From the NCBI GenBank assembly GCA_024291935.2, contig CM044310.1:82768713-82832712 (forward strand): 64,000 nt of DNA, written 5' to 3'. The stretch comes from Okapia johnstoni (taxonomy: Eukaryota; Chordata; Mammalia; Artiodactyla; Giraffidae). Within the stretch, counting starts at the first letter, position 1. Each line of letters opens with the position of its first letter. Positions 21,670 through 32,880 of the stretch are shown here, piece after piece. The notes beneath the pieces are model-generated. The model saw only the letters and a list, made by a program, of their open reading frames with translations. It searched no databases and was not told the origin of the DNA. The position numbers and the translations under genes were made by a program.

Positions 21670-22151
21670 TTTATATGTCGATGGATGGCTCCCATAAATA
21701 TTGGGCTGTCCAACCCAGTAGCCACTAGCCACAAGTGACTTTATGGCACGGGAAAAGAGGCTAGAGTAACTGAGGAACTGGAATTTTAATTATATTAACT
21801 TTAATTTATATTTAAATTCAAATAGTCACCTGTGACTAGTTGCCCCATACTGAACTTTGGAGAATAGGGCATGTCCTAGATGCTGGAGAGCTTGGACATG
21901 TGACATCAGCACATCAGCATCAGTGAGCTTATTCAGTCAACAAACAAAAATTCCATCTCACATTTTTCTTGCCACATGCTGCCCTCTTGGCCCATTTTTC
22001 ATTTAGCAGAGAAAGCAATAGCCCTGGTGCTTTTAGGAAACCCTCAGGGCTCTCCCAGGGATTCACTTTTCTGCTTTCACTTTCTGCTTAAATCAGCCAG
22101 TCTCTTTCTGTTGATTGCAGCTAAGATCCTAACTGATACATTTTTTTTTCC
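21670..22151. other. Unique non-coding stretch
   Basis: AT-rich without a recognised gene or repeat; a T-tract lies at 22141-22149. Confidence 0.35.
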
Positions 22152-22409
22152 AAACAGTTAACTTATTTGGCTGCATTGGTTCTTAGTTGCAGCACATGGG
22201 GTCTTCACTGTGTCATGTGGGATCTTTCGTTGGGGTGCGCAGACTCTAGTTGTAGCACCCAGGCTCTGGCACAAGGGCTCAGTAGCTATGGTGCATGTGC
22301 CTAGTTGCTCTGTGGCATGTGGGATCTAAGCTCCCCGACCAGGGATTGAACCCACGTCCCCTGCATTACAAGATGGACTTTTAACCACCAGACTGCCAGG
22401 TAAGTCCCT
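22152..22409 (-). mobile_element. CHR-type SINE
   Basis: Reversed near full-length copy: 'ttatttggctgcattggt', 'ccccgaccagggattgaacc' and 'ttaaccaccagactgccagg'. It has the same architecture as the copies at 25.7 and 28.5 kb. Confidence 0.85.
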
Positions 22410-22691
22410 GATAAACTTTTCTTTCAGGTGCCATCCAAGCAACTTTGTCCAGCAAGTTTTAGGCGAGGGATCCATGAGAGTCCGTGTGATTTGACTGTTT
22501 GCCATCCCAGGCCCCACTAGGAGGAGGTTGCAGAGATAAGGCTGCATGCCTAGAACCCGTGGAGTTGTTCCCTAATGATCGAACCCCTTGTAAAGTCAGT
22601 GCTCCCGGAACAGCCACCTCCTCTCCTCACCAGCAACACTTGCATTGGTCATTAAAATGTGTTGATTGCAGATAGAAATAACTCATCTTCC
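22410..22691. other. Unique spacer
   Basis: Nothing recognised. Confidence 0.35.
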
Positions 22692-22707
22692 AAAGATGCT
22701 GGATTTC

Positions 22708-22738
<31 letters not shown>

Positions 22739-23638
22739 TATTTTAGTTGGGGGCTAATTACTTTACAATATTGTAGTAGTTTTTGCCATACATCGACATG
22801 AATCAGCCATGGATTCACATGTGCTCCCCCTCCCAAACCCTCCTCCCACCTCCCTCCCCCTCCCATCCCTCAGTGTCATCCCAACGCTCCATCCCTGAGC
22901 ATCCGTCCCATGCATAGAACATGGAATGGTGTTCTGCTTCACATATGACAATATACATGTTTCAATGTTATTGTCCCAGAACGTCCAACCCTCACCTTCT
23001 CCCTCAGAGTCCACAGGACTGTTCTATGCATCTGTGTCTCTTATTCTGTCTCACATATAGGGTTACCATTACCATATTTCAAATTCCATATACATGCATT
23101 AGTATACTGTATTGGTGCTTTTCTTTCTGGCTCACTTCACTCTGTATAATGGGCTCCAGTTTCATCCATCTCAATAGAACGGATTCAAATGTATTCTTTT
23201 TAATGGCTGAGTAATATTCCATTGTGTATATGTACCACAGCTTCCTTATCCATTCGTCTGCCGATGGACATCTAGGTTGCTTCCATGTCCTGGCTATTGT
23301 AAACAGTGCTGCGATGAACATTGGGGTACACGCGTCTCTTTCAATTCTGGTTTCCTCGGTGTATATGCCTAGCAGTGGGATTGCTGGGTCATATGGCAGT
23401 TCTATTCCCAGTTTTTTAAGGAATCTCCACACTGTTCTCCATAGTGGCTGTACTAGTTTGCATTCCCACCAACAGTGTAAGAGGGTTCCCTTTTCTCCAC
23501 ACCCTCTCCAGCATTTACTGCTTGTAGACTTTTGGATAGCGGCCATTCTGACTGGTGTGTAATGGTACCTCATTGTGGTTTTGATTTGCATTTCTCTAAT
23601 AATGAGTGATGTTGAGCATAAAAGATGCTGGATTTCTT
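22692..23638 (-). mobile_element. Young 5'-truncated L1 with exact 18-bp TSD
   Basis: The insert 22710-23620 (911 bp) carries a T-tract (the poly-A tail on the minus strand), the bovine L1 3' UTR and the end of ORF2. The exact direct repeat aaagatgctggatttctt at 22692-22709 and 23621-23638 flanks it. A C-rich run at 22845-22869 is a G-quadruplex motif on the L1 sense strand. Confidence 0.95.
23079..23591 (-). pseudogene. L1 ORF2p C-terminal fragment
   Basis: 170 codons of the ORF2 C-terminus remain open. They include the Cys-rich segment ([19 protein letters not shown]) with paired Cys/His and the phrases [11 protein letters not shown] and [20 protein letters not shown]. The frame ends at a natural-looking stop, so the tail is intact. 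The endonuclease and reverse transcriptase domains are missing through 5' truncation. No function is expected; the intact frame fits a recent insertion. Confidence 0.9.
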
Positions 23639-24480
23639 AAAATCTGCAGAAGTGATATTGGAGAGCCGCTGGACTCCCTGCCAAGCTACTGGCAGATGAT
23701 GACCCAGGAGGAGAAAACAATTGGCAGGGATGACCACAGGCTGAGGGCTTCAATACTTGTTCAATAATTGATAGCTGAATCCTTCAAATGTCAAAGATGA
23801 ACCGATTTGGGAAAATCAACTCCAGTCTTTGAATAGTTTTGCCCAGATCACCCTTGTTATGTCTGGACTGTGAAAATCTATTGTGAGGGGAAGGATACTA
23901 TATCGTGTTACTAAACAATTTTGAATAAAAATTATCACCCCCCCCCCCCCAAATCAATAATGAAGTTGTTCTCTATTCTAGGAATTGATACTGTATTACC
24001 TTTATGGCCTAAACTTTACTATCTGGAACATAAAGTGAAGTTGTATTCATAACTTTTAGTTTCAGTTTTCAAGAGGAGCCCTCCCCCCCACCCCCGCCCA
24101 TCAAATCTTGTATCTCCTGACTACTAACAAGTGTTGGATCTCATTTTTCAGTGGCTTTTAACTCTGGGCTGATAGAGATATTAGAAAAAATATTTATTCT
24201 GTGTCTGGCTCTCTGCCAGGTGCCCTGGCCAGCCTGCACCTGCCCTGGCCACAGTGCCCTCCAACTGGGTCCTGGCACCTTTCTGGCCTCTGAAGTATCT
24301 TTCCCAAGGTCATCCCAGTGCAGCTTGGTGCTCTGTGACCATGGGACCCCACTGGGAAAACCAGAATGCTTGGGCCCCCTCTGTGCCTTCCCAGTCCTGC
24401 CCAGCCCGTCCATAGCAGGCAGGAGCCGGGCAGGAAGGCCGAGTCTGCTCTGCAGCCGAGGGCCACCCAGGGATTCTGGT
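23639..24480. other. Unique stretch with a C-tract
   Basis: No gene is recognised. A homopolymer C run occupies about 23937-23950. The GC-rich part (24210-24480) has frames on both strands without domains. Confidence 0.4.
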
Positions 24481-25043
24481 CACCGAGGCTGCTCTAATTA
24501 CTTTTTCACCTTGCCTCCTTCTCGGGTGCTCTGCATGCTGATGGTGTGGAGCCTGGTGTCCACTGGGTTGGAGTGGTATTTTTTTAGCGTCTCAACCAGT
24601 GTCCGGTTGACTGAGACATTTCAGGGAAGAAGCAGGTGCATTTACTTTTCAAGTATTATTTTACTAATCAATTGAAAAATTACCTTCATGAATGACAGAA
24701 GTGCAGACCTTTGGATTATTTCATTAAAAGGAGCAAACATTAATTACGAATCCAGTCCAACCTTGCACAGACATAAATTATGGGCCTGATCTATTTTCTC
24801 TGTGCTTAATTGCAAGCAGTGACTAGTTCTTTAAATTATTATCTGCTGGGCCTCCAACAAAAAGAGAATTTATGGAGAGGTATCCTGAGACTGTGCCTAT
24901 ATGGCTTTGTGGGGATAGATGGGGAGAGGGAGGCAACAGAGGGTGGCATAAATGCCCCAGGGAATGAGTCCCATTCTTTCCAAGAGTGGAGAAGGGGACA
25001 TTTCCCACCACTGTCCTCTAAATGCCTTTGTGATCTGGAGTCT
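24480..25043. other. Low-repeat AT-rich stretch
   Basis: About 24480-24830 contains homeodomain-like words (ctaattac, taattacgaatcc, cttaattgcaag) in unique DNA. It is a weaker candidate regulatory block than 17.0 or 56.2 kb. No gene. Confidence 0.25.
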
Positions 25044-25371
25044 CAGGAACTGGCCTTGTTGCTGTTCAGTCGCTAAGTCATGTCCAACTCTGCAACCCCA
25101 TGAACTGCAGCACACCAGGCTTCCCTGTCCTTTACCATCTCCTGGAGCTTGCTCAAACTCATGTCCATTGAGTCAGTGATGCCATCCAACCATCTCATCC
25201 TCTGTCATCCCCTTCTCCTCCTGCCTTCAATCTTTCCCAGCATCAGGGTCTTTTCCAGTGAGTTGGCTCTTCTCATCAGGTGGCCAAAGTATTGGAGCTT
25301 CAGCTTCAGCATCAGTCCTTCCAGTGAGTATTCAGGATTGATTTCCTTTAAGATTGACCAGGAACTGGCCT
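25044..25371 (-). mobile_element. BovB LINE 3'-end copy, exact 13-bp TSD
   Basis: A reversed BovB tail of 302 bp (25057-25358) is flanked by the exact direct repeat caggaactggcct at 25044-25056 and 25359-25371. Confidence 0.92.
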
Positions 25372-25680
25372 AAGTCCCTCTGAAATGAGTGAATAGTAGA
25401 TGGATGCCCCTTCCTTAGTTATTTACTGCCATCTAGCAGAGAGCAGTTACAAGAGTGATGACAGGTCAAGATGACCAGGCAGTGGGTGATGCTCCCTGCA
25501 ACTGTGCAATGCAGCATGTGCAGCCAAACATGGAAAGCTTCGGGGATACCCATCAGTCAAAATGAAGCTCTTTCTTTCAGATGACTTCTGTCTGGGGTCT
25601 AACCTCCACCCTGGCTTAGTTGACACAGCTGGTGGGTTGAAAATCCCTGAGCAGGTGGAAGTTTAAGCTTTATCCTGGAG
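25372..25680. other. Unique spacer
   Basis: No gene or repeat recognised. Confidence 0.35.
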
Positions 25681-25994
25681 CAAATGGCCTTTTCCCTTTC
25701 TTCTTTTTTTAATAGCTATTTATTTGGCTGTGCCAGGTCTTAGTCGTGCATGTGGAATCTTTTGTTGCAGTGCACAAACTTTCTAGTTGTGTCATGCAAG
25801 CTCCTTGCTGGCATAGGCTCAGCAGTTGTGGCTCTCAGACTCTTGAGTACCAGCTTCAGTAGTTGCCACTCACAAGCTTAGTTGGTTTATGGCATGTGGG
25901 ATCTTAGTTCCCCGACTAGGGATCAAACTCCTGTCCTCTGCTTTGCAAATCAGATTCTTAACCACTGGGCCACCAGGAAAGTCCCAAATGGCCT
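25681..25994 (-). mobile_element. CHR-type SINE, exact 10-bp TSD
   Basis: Full-length-looking reversed CHR copy (25691-25984) flanked by the exact repeat caaatggcct at 25681-25690 and 25985-25994. Confidence 0.92.
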
Positions 25995-27148
25995 CTTTTC
26001 TGAAGCTGTGACTCAGAACATGAAAGACTCCAGGGGTTATATGAGTGGCTATTTGGAGGCAAGTTCTGGCTACTGTGGTTTCCCTCCCAGATGCTTTCTC
26101 TGGGAGTTCAGTCCCTAATCACTCACCTCAGACAGTAACTTGGAAGCTCAGGACATTCCCGGGGGAGAAACATGGGCAGGGTTGGAGCTGTGGCAGGAAG
26201 GAAAGCCAACCTTCACCGGGGAGGCCATTCTGGGCTGTAGTGAGTCATTCTTCTGGAAGTCCTGAGTGGGTATATTTGTCTTCCTAAAAATAGGTCCAAT
26301 GAATGTGAGCTCATGGATTTGGGAGCTCGTTTGTACCTCCTGCTCCCTAATGGGAGGCAGTGAGTGGTCCTGGGCTGGCCCCTCTGCTGCCTGCCCTGCT
26401 CAGCCTGGGCTTCCTGGACCACTTGGACTCTGCAGAGAGGGCCCCACTGCAAGGGGTATCAGAGTGAGATCAGAAGCTAGCTCTTGCTCATCTCAGGCTG
26501 GGCTATTTGCAACTGGGTCAAGTGAAGGTCCAAGGAGAATGGATGGTCAATGTGAGAAACATGGGTGACTCCCTCTTATGAGGGTGTTTAGGGACCTGTA
26601 GTCCCCAGTTTATCACAAAGCCCTTTCCAAATCCAAGCTCCACCACAGGACAGCCCTAGCCTGCTCATTATCTTGGTGTCTTTAAGGATTCAGCATTCTA
26701 TTTTTGAGCCCCTGGAGTAGCTGTTTCCATGACATCTTCCCTCAGCCATTCGTAAGAACTCCCTGGTTTATGGCATTTTCCCCAACAATGACAGATCTGA
26801 GGCCAACTGGAAGTAACAAGAGTGCTGTGACAAGACTACCAGATGCCTGGGGCACTGCAAAAACCCCACCAACATTCTTGTACAAGAGTGTTTATCTTAA
26901 AAAAAAGATGATGCAAAATTCTATACGACATTGTTTCTCAGTATCATGATGCAGGTTATCTTTTGGTGGAATCAAAGTTTCTTTATATTGCTTGGAGTCC
27001 TATCTGGAAAGAGATGCAACACTCAAACTGGGGAACTAGAGGCAGGTTTGATACCGGGACTCTACAAAGACGTGAACAGGATGCAGAAAACCCATCTGGG
27101 ATGGAGCAGCCTGGGGGGCTATGAACAGCAGCAGTAAAACATTCCTTT
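25995..27148. other. Unique non-coding stretch
   Basis: 1.15 kb with no gene or young repeat recognised. Short frames in both directions lack domains. Confidence 0.4.
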
Positions 27149-27376
27149 AGGCCTAAAAGGTGGTAAAGAATCCGGCTGCAATGCAGGAGACACAGGAAAC
27201 ATGGGTTTGATCCCTGGATTGGGAAGATCCCCTGGAGGAGGGCATGGAAATCCACTCCAGTATTCCTTCCGGGAAAAATCTCATGGACAGAAGAGCCTGG
27301 CAGGCTACAGTCCATGGTGTCTTGAAGAGTCAGACAAGACTGAAGTGGCTCAGCACACATGCTCGCAGGCCTATAA
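27149..27376 (+). mobile_element. Bov-tA SINE
   Basis: Copy from 'ggtggtaaagaatccgg' to 'agactgaagtggctcagcac', flanked by aggcctaaaa (27149-27158) and aggcctataa (27367-27376), 9 of 10 identical. Confidence 0.9.
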
Positions 27377-28364
27377 CAGACCAATATTGGGTCAATGAAG
27401 AGACCCTGGAGACAGAAGGCTGTATGGAGAGGGTCCCTAGCAGGTTCCATGACCTTGGAGGGTGGAGGAGGTGGAGGAGGTAGTCAGTCATGGTGACTCT
27501 TGGGGGCAGACCTGCCAGTGCATCCCATTGGTTGAACCCAAGCAAAAGCCAAAGGACCAGGGATGCCCCTTCTGTAGCTCATAATCCAGGTCGGGGGAAC
27601 AGGGCAGAAAGGGTAGAGAGACGATCTGGAGCTGCAAGCAGAAGACAGCCAGCACATTTGCCCCTGACTCAGCTTGGGGGTTAGAAATGAGGTCCACCTT
27701 GACCTTGAGATGTCAAGTTCCATTGTCTCTTGTCCCCACTCACTGCCACAGCACTTTCCAGCTCTTGTAAGTGTCCTCCTTTCCAAGAATTTTCTGAGAG
27801 TTCTCAGAGGAAGTGTCACGTGTGTTTGAGCACACCCTGAACACTGGGTGTGAGCGCTGCTCTGGATACCACCACAATGCATTGCAGCCTCGTGCTGCAA
27901 AGCTTCATGGTAGTGAAGAGGATCAGAGAAGAGGATCAGCCCCCCATCAGAGGGGTCCCAAAGCAAGGATGTGGACTACAGCGTCTTGCATCAAGTTTTT
28001 GAATGAAATCATCTTCTCACTTTTTATCTTCATCTCTCCTGTTCTCAGGACTCTGATGATAGTCCCTAAGGCTGACCATACCAGAAACAACTGCTCTTCC
28101 ATTGTATTCAGATTCCAAATCTTTCCCTAACATCCTATAGCCAAGATTTTCTTCCTTGGCTAAGTTGACCATACCTGAGCTTCCTCTTCAGGGTAGCCTA
28201 TTTCAGAAGGCTGAGTTTTGCACTCAAAAGGATTCCTGCAGTTGTCCATGGATACCTCACTCATTTTCCCAATTCATCTGAATTCCACTGTGGTTTTAGG
28301 ATGAGAGACTTGCATCTTTGGGAAATGTAACCATGACGCAGGTGTCTAAGTTAGAAGATTTCAT
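27377..28364. other. Unique non-coding stretch
   Basis: No gene is recognised. A purine-rich 'ggtggaggaggtggaggagg' run lies at 27462-27481. The minus frame at 27484-27966 (160 codons) has no domain and overlaps plus frames. Confidence 0.35.
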
Positions 28365-28529
28365 CACATCTTTGTTGTGTGACCTTGGGCAAGTAATTTC
28401 CTTCCCCACAACTCTGTTTCCTCATCTGCAAAATTAGAATAATAGTTTCTATCTCTGTTGGGTCATTATGAGGATTATGTGAGATAGTATGTATCAAGTA
28501 CTTAGTAATGCGATCTCTAGTACTTGCCT
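28365..28529 (+). mobile_element. MIR SINE
   Basis: Clear MIR core: 'gtgtgaccttgggcaag', 'gtttcctcatctgcaaaatta', 'tatgaggattatgtgagat' and 'aagtacttagtaatg'. It is broken at its 3' side by the CHR SINE. Confidence 0.8.
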
Positions 28530-28732
28530 ATGTTCTATTTTTAAATGTTTTTATTAATTTGCTGCATCAGGTCCTCGTGGTGTCATGTGACATTGAGGTG
28601 CACAGGCTTAGTTGCTCTGCCCCGTGGCATGTGGGATTTTAGTTCCCCAACCAGGGATCAAACCTGCGTCCTCTATATCACAAGGTGAGTTCTTAACCAC
28701 TGGACCACCAAGGAAATCCTAATGTTCTATTT
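28530..28732 (-). mobile_element. CHR-type SINE, exact 11-bp TSD
   Basis: A reversed copy (28541-28721) is flanked by the exact repeat atgttctattt at 28530-28540 and 28722-28732. It sits at the end of a MIR. Confidence 0.92.
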
Positions 28733-28889
28733 CGTACAAAAATTGGGGCACACTAAGTACATGCTATTAGTCAGGCTCTGTCAGTGACAGAAAACCACCT
28801 CAAGTTGGCTGTAGCATGTATTTATCTTTCCATCAAGCTCTCCTTACTTGAGGCATTTCCCTATGTTTTAAGAACTCCCCACCTTTTGT

Positions 28890-29250
28890 AGCAGAGCCAA
28901 TCTTGCGCTATTGTGGTGGGAAAATGCCATCTGTCCACTTTCCCAGCCTCCCTTGCAGCTACAGTATGGTCACATGACCCAGGCTCCACCAATACATGCC
29001 CTGGACTTTCCATCGGACACGGAGAAGCAGGGACTTATCAGAATCCATGCTGGAAAAGATCATGGCTATGGTGGCAGCTGTATCAGATTCTCAAAGTAGC
29101 AGGAGAGTAGTGCTAGGGCAGCACTAAGGTCCAGCATTAGGATTGGCAGGAGGCAATGTGAGACTGGCACCCAGTGGTGTCCTCCTGGCACCAGTTCTAT
29201 GGCAGAATTTGGGCACTGTTCTGAGCAGGACAGCTCCAGGTCCTGGCTCT
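28890..29250 (+). repeat. Old interspersed repeat, family unassigned
   Basis: 'cccagcctcccttgcagcta' followed by 'tggtcacatgac' matches the start of the relic at 53.23 kb ('tctcccttgtaggtaggtg'). This indicates a dispersed ancient family. No coding content. Confidence 0.4.
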
Positions 29251-29394
29251 ATTTTTCCTGATGAGTGTCTGTGAGCAGTTACCATCCTTTTAATACATCA
29301 TCTTTAGTCTAAGTTAGCTAGAGTTGATTTCTATTGTCTATCATGCAACACTAGATGAATGCATTAAGATGACATAACCATTATTAAAAAGAAG

Positions 29395-30265
29395 CCCAAG
29401 AAATTTGGTAGCTTCACACAATGGAAGGTTACTTCTCATTCACCTCAGTCCAAATGGCAGTGGAATGAGGCAGCACCTTCATCCATACTGTCACTCAGGG
29501 ACCCTGCCTGATGTCTTCTTCAGTATATGGTTTCCCAAATCTTCCTGGGTGCTTTGCCGTTTAGCCCTTGGATGGAGAAAGAGAGAAGTGTGAAAGATGG
29601 CATGGAAGGTTTGGGGGGTAGTGGTGTTCTTTAATTCTGTCTCGATTTCACTGGCCAGAACTCACCTGTGTGGCACTTGTAAAGAAGGATGCAAAGCAGA
29701 GTTCTACACTGGGTAACTGTTTCTCAGCAGAAACTTCTCAGATCTCTGGTGGCGATCTCTGCCATTCTGGATTAACTCGTTACAGGGAATTTACTGCCTC
29801 CATAACTGCAGAGTATTCAGCCTTAGGAATGGCCGCATCTATATATGTAGACTCAGTTTCTCCTCACTTCTTGGCTCCCTATAACATCCCACCCCATGTT
29901 GTTGACTCATTTATAGAAAGAGTCTTCAGCTTTAATGCAGGATGCCAGCCAGAAGCACCAGGATAACATTTTACCAGCTTAGCAAAAACGATGGGAAGGC
30001 AGTGTCTCTTTCCCAAGAGTGCTGGTCAAAACCCCAGGGCTGACTTTTATTGGATCACCTTGAATCACATGTCCTTCTCTGAACCAATCACTATGGCCCA
30101 GGAGATGAAATAAGCTGAATGGCTAAGTCTGAGACATGTGCTCACCACCCCTGGAGGCAGATGGAGGCAACCCTACCTAAGCCTCATAAACTGAGAGTAG
30201 GAAGGGAGCAGGTAGTTCCACAAAGAGAAATATGGGTGTTTTACCAGAACAGAAGAAAAAGAAGC
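29395..30265 (+). repeat. Old interspersed repeat, family unassigned
   Basis: The later half ('gctgacttttattggatcac', 'ctctgaaccaatcactatgg', 'aaactgagagtaggaaggg', 'tgttttaccagaacagaag') follows the same order as the relic at 9.5-9.9 kb. The long frames here have no domain. Confidence 0.4.
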
Positions 30266-30269
30266 AATC

Positions 30270-30505
30270 AGTGTCTATCAAACATATGTAGATGTTTACT
30301 CTTGGCTGTGGCCTGTGGAGAAATGGTCCTGGGCATTTGGGGACAGGTCTCACCTAGAGCATTACTTAATACATGGAGGACATTCCTAACTGTGGCATTT
30401 TCCACATGCAGAGTCACAAGCCCTAGCATCTGAGTGCCCCAGACACGTCCCCTTTTTGTTTGTCTTTCATCTTCTTTTCAACTTTCCTGGGATTTGGGAG
30501 GCCTG
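30270..30505. other. Unique spacer
   Basis: Nothing recognised. Confidence 0.3.
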
Positions 30506-30620
30506 GCTCTGGCTCTGTCACTCTTTCTGTGTGTGACTTTGCACAGCCTTTTCCCTCCCTGAATCCCAGTATCTCAATCTGTGAAGTTGAGGACAAGGAT
30601 GTATCAGGTGAGAGCTGAGT
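30505..30620 (+). mobile_element. MIR SINE fragment
   Basis: 'ggctctgtcactctttctgtg', 'gtgactttgcacagcc' and 'atctcaatctgtgaagttg' follow MIR order, strongly diverged. Confidence 0.5.
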
Positions 30621-30835
30621 CCTACCAGCTTGGACATTTCAGGGATCTGCAGAAGGCCATCTTTGTTCAGATCTGGAAAACTTAGCTTGTGTCTTGTCAG
30701 CACTAACAGGAAAATTGAATGAACCTTGGTTTGGTGCTGGGGATGCTTGCTAATCTTAGCTTTATTTTTTCAGAATAATTCAATTCAGCAATTCAAGTCT
30801 ACAAATATTTATTGAGTGCCTACCAGAGTCAGGAG

Positions 30836-31045
30836 GGGCTTCCCTGATGGCTCAGTGGTAAAGAATCTGCCTGCAATGTAGGAGATGCAGGTTTGATCCC
30901 TGGGTTGGGAAGATCCCCTGGAGGAGGAAATGGCAACTTCTCCAGTATTCTTGCCTGGAATCTTGCCTGGAAAATCCCATGGACAGAGGAGCCTGGCAAG
31001 GTACAGTTCATGGGGTCGCAAGAGTCAGACACAATTTAGCAACTA
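30836..31045 (+). mobile_element. Bov-tA SINE with internal 12-bp duplication
   Basis: Full-length head and body ('ggggcttccctgatggctc' to 'gagtcagacacaatttagc'). The 12-bp word tcttgcctggaa is repeated in tandem at 30949-30960 and 30961-30972. The 3' end abuts an inverted Bov-A copy. Confidence 0.9.
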
Positions 31046-31170
31046 GTCACTCAGTCGTGTCCAACTCTTTGTGACCCCATGAACTGTAGTCCCTCAGGCT
31101 CCTGTGCCCACGGAATTCTCCAGGCGAGAATACTGGAGTGAGTTGCCGTTTCCTTCTCCTTCAGCAACTA
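31038..31170 (-). mobile_element. Truncated Bov-A SINE inserted in a Bov-tA tail
   Basis: 31046-31162 is the reverse-oriented 3' part of a Bov-A unit. The exact 8-bp repeat agcaacta at 31038-31045 and 31163-31170 shows that it landed in the tail of the preceding plus copy, forming a near-touching inverted pair. Confidence 0.85.
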
Positions 31171-31592
31171 AACTACCACCATTATTAGAATCAGGATAGG
31201 CCAAGCATTTAAACAGTTACTTTTATATTTGCAGTGTCTATTTTCTGCTAAGATCCTATGTGAGTTGTACAGGTAGAGGAGGGGACAGGGAAAGGGGGGA
31301 AATTCCATTTTACATATGAGGACACTGGACAGTGTTGCATGCCCTTGACACAGCCTCTCTGCCTCTCTTAATCATAGTTGCCATTTTACTTCAGTATGGG
31401 ATTATTTGATTAATTTCAGTCTTTCCCAATAGGGTCTTTGCCTCAGCAGAGGAGGGATCAAGGCTGTTTTTTTTCACCTAACACAGTACCTGCCACATAG
31501 CAAGCACTCAACAAATGTTTGTTTAAGGACTGCATGAATGAAGAGGGGAAGGAAGAAACAGAGGTAAGAAGGACTCAAGAGGACACTGAAAG
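31171..31592. other. Spacer with an L2-like tail
   Basis: 31465-31545 ('cagtacctgccacatagc', 'aagcactcaacaaatgtttg') resembles an L2/MIR 3' tail. The rest is unique. Confidence 0.4.
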
Positions 31593-31945
31593 ATGTGCTT
31601 CTGGGTTTCCCTGGTGGTTCAGTGGTAAAGAATTTGCCTGTCAATGCAGGAGACTGGTTCGATCCCTGATCCAGGAAGATCTCACAGGCCAGGGAGCCAC
31701 TAAGCCCAAAGGTCATAGTTATTGAGCCCGTGCTCTAGAGCCTGGGAGCCACAACTTCTGAAGCCCATGCACCCTAGAGCCTGAGCTCTGCAACAAGAGA
31801 AGCCCCTGAAATGAGAAGCTCGTGCACTGCAACTACAGAGTAGCCTCTGCTCACCGCAACTAGAAAAAAGCCTGCACAGCAATGAAGACCCAGCAAAGCC
31901 GTAGGTAAATAAATAAAATTATGAAAAAAAGAATTATGTGCTTCT
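31593..31945 (+). mobile_element. CHR-type SINE, exact 10-bp TSD
   Basis: A full-length plus copy (31603-31935) runs from 'gggtttccctggtggttcag' to 'gcaatgaagacccagc' and an A-rich tail. The exact repeat atgtgcttct flanks it at 31593-31602 and 31936-31945. Confidence 0.92.
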
Positions 31946-32035
31946 AACTTTCTGTGAGACCTTGGCCAAGACCCCTTTTGTTTCTGGGCTGAATTTCTTT
32001 CCCCTGTCAAATGAGGGGGTTGTCAATAAACAGTG
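31946..32035 (+). mobile_element. MIR SINE fragment beside the CHR insertion
   Basis: 'gtgagaccttggccaagacc' and 'cccctgtcaaatgagggggttg' follow MIR order. It is probably the remainder of a MIR cut by the CHR SINE. Confidence 0.45.
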
Positions 32036-32157
32036 ATTTACCAGTAGGCTTTGCATCAGGATCATGTCTGGCACTGAACAATAATATAGACACCCTAGCT
32101 GCACTCCAAATTGTTCTTTTTTTTTGATTACATGAGTTTCAGGCGTGTGTGTGTGTG

Positions 32158-32388
32158 TTAGTTGCTTAGTCGTGTCCGACTCTTTGCAACCCCACAGACC
32201 GCAGTGCCACCAGAGCCCTCTGTCCGTGGGATTCTCCAGGAAAGAACACTGGAGTGGGTTGCCATTTCCTTCTCCAAAAGGAACTAAAGAAAGAAAGTGA
32301 AGTTGATGAGTTGTGTCCGACTCTTTGTGACCCCGTGGACTGTAGCCTACCAGGTCCCCCATCCATGGAATTTTCCAGGCAAGAGTAC
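32158..32388 (-). mobile_element. Bov-A2-like SINE (two Bov-A units)
   Basis: Two consecutive reversed Bov-A units each contain a 'tgtccgactctttg' box (at about 32175 and 32316). They are preceded by a (GT)n run at 32145-32158. Confidence 0.85.
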
Positions 32389-32394
32389 TAAAAC

Positions 32395-32618
32395 ATTAGA
32401 TTTCTCAGGTGGTGCTAGTGATAAAGAACCCACCTGTCAATGCAAGAGACATAAGAGATGAGGGTTCGGTCCCTGGGTTGGCAAGATCCCCTGGAGGAAG
32501 GCATGGCAACCCACTCCAGTATTCTTGCCTGGAGAATCCCATGGACAGAGGAGCCTGGTGGGCCACAGTCCATATAGTCACAATGAGTTGGACATCCCTG
32601 AAGTGACTTAGCATGCAC
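32395..32618 (+). mobile_element. Bov-tA SINE
   Basis: Full-length copy in plus orientation that begins about 6 bp after the inverted Bov-A2 copy. It ends 'gaagtgacttagcatgcac'. Confidence 0.9.
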
Positions 32619-32880
32619 ACAGGTGTACAACATATTGATTCACTACTTGTATGTGTTGTGAAATGCTCAACACAATAAGTGTAGTTAACTTCCCTCACCG
32701 TACATAGTTACAGTCTTTCTTGTGATAAGAAGTTTTAAGATTTACTCTCTTAGTAAATTAATTAGTAACTTTCAAATATGTAACATAGTATTATTAACTA
32801 TAGTCACAATTCTGTACTTTAAATTCCCAGGACTTATTTATTTTATCCCCAATTTTTTATTTGAATCTCTGAAGGTGAAA

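Larger units (their letters stand above)
32110..32880 (-). mobile_element. L1M 3' end split by two SINEs
   Basis: 'gattacatgagtttcaggc' (32126-32144) continues after the SINEs with 'acaggtgtacaacatattg' and then 'actctcttagtaaatt', 'taacatagtattattaacta' and 'ccaggacttatttatttta'. This is the reverse complement of an L1M 3' UTR. The 32.15-32.62 kb SINE pair landed inside it. No coding part. Confidence 0.65.

Noticed and set aside
27484..27966. A 160-codon minus frame in unique DNA
   Set aside because: No recognisable domain or splice context; overlapping frames in other phases.
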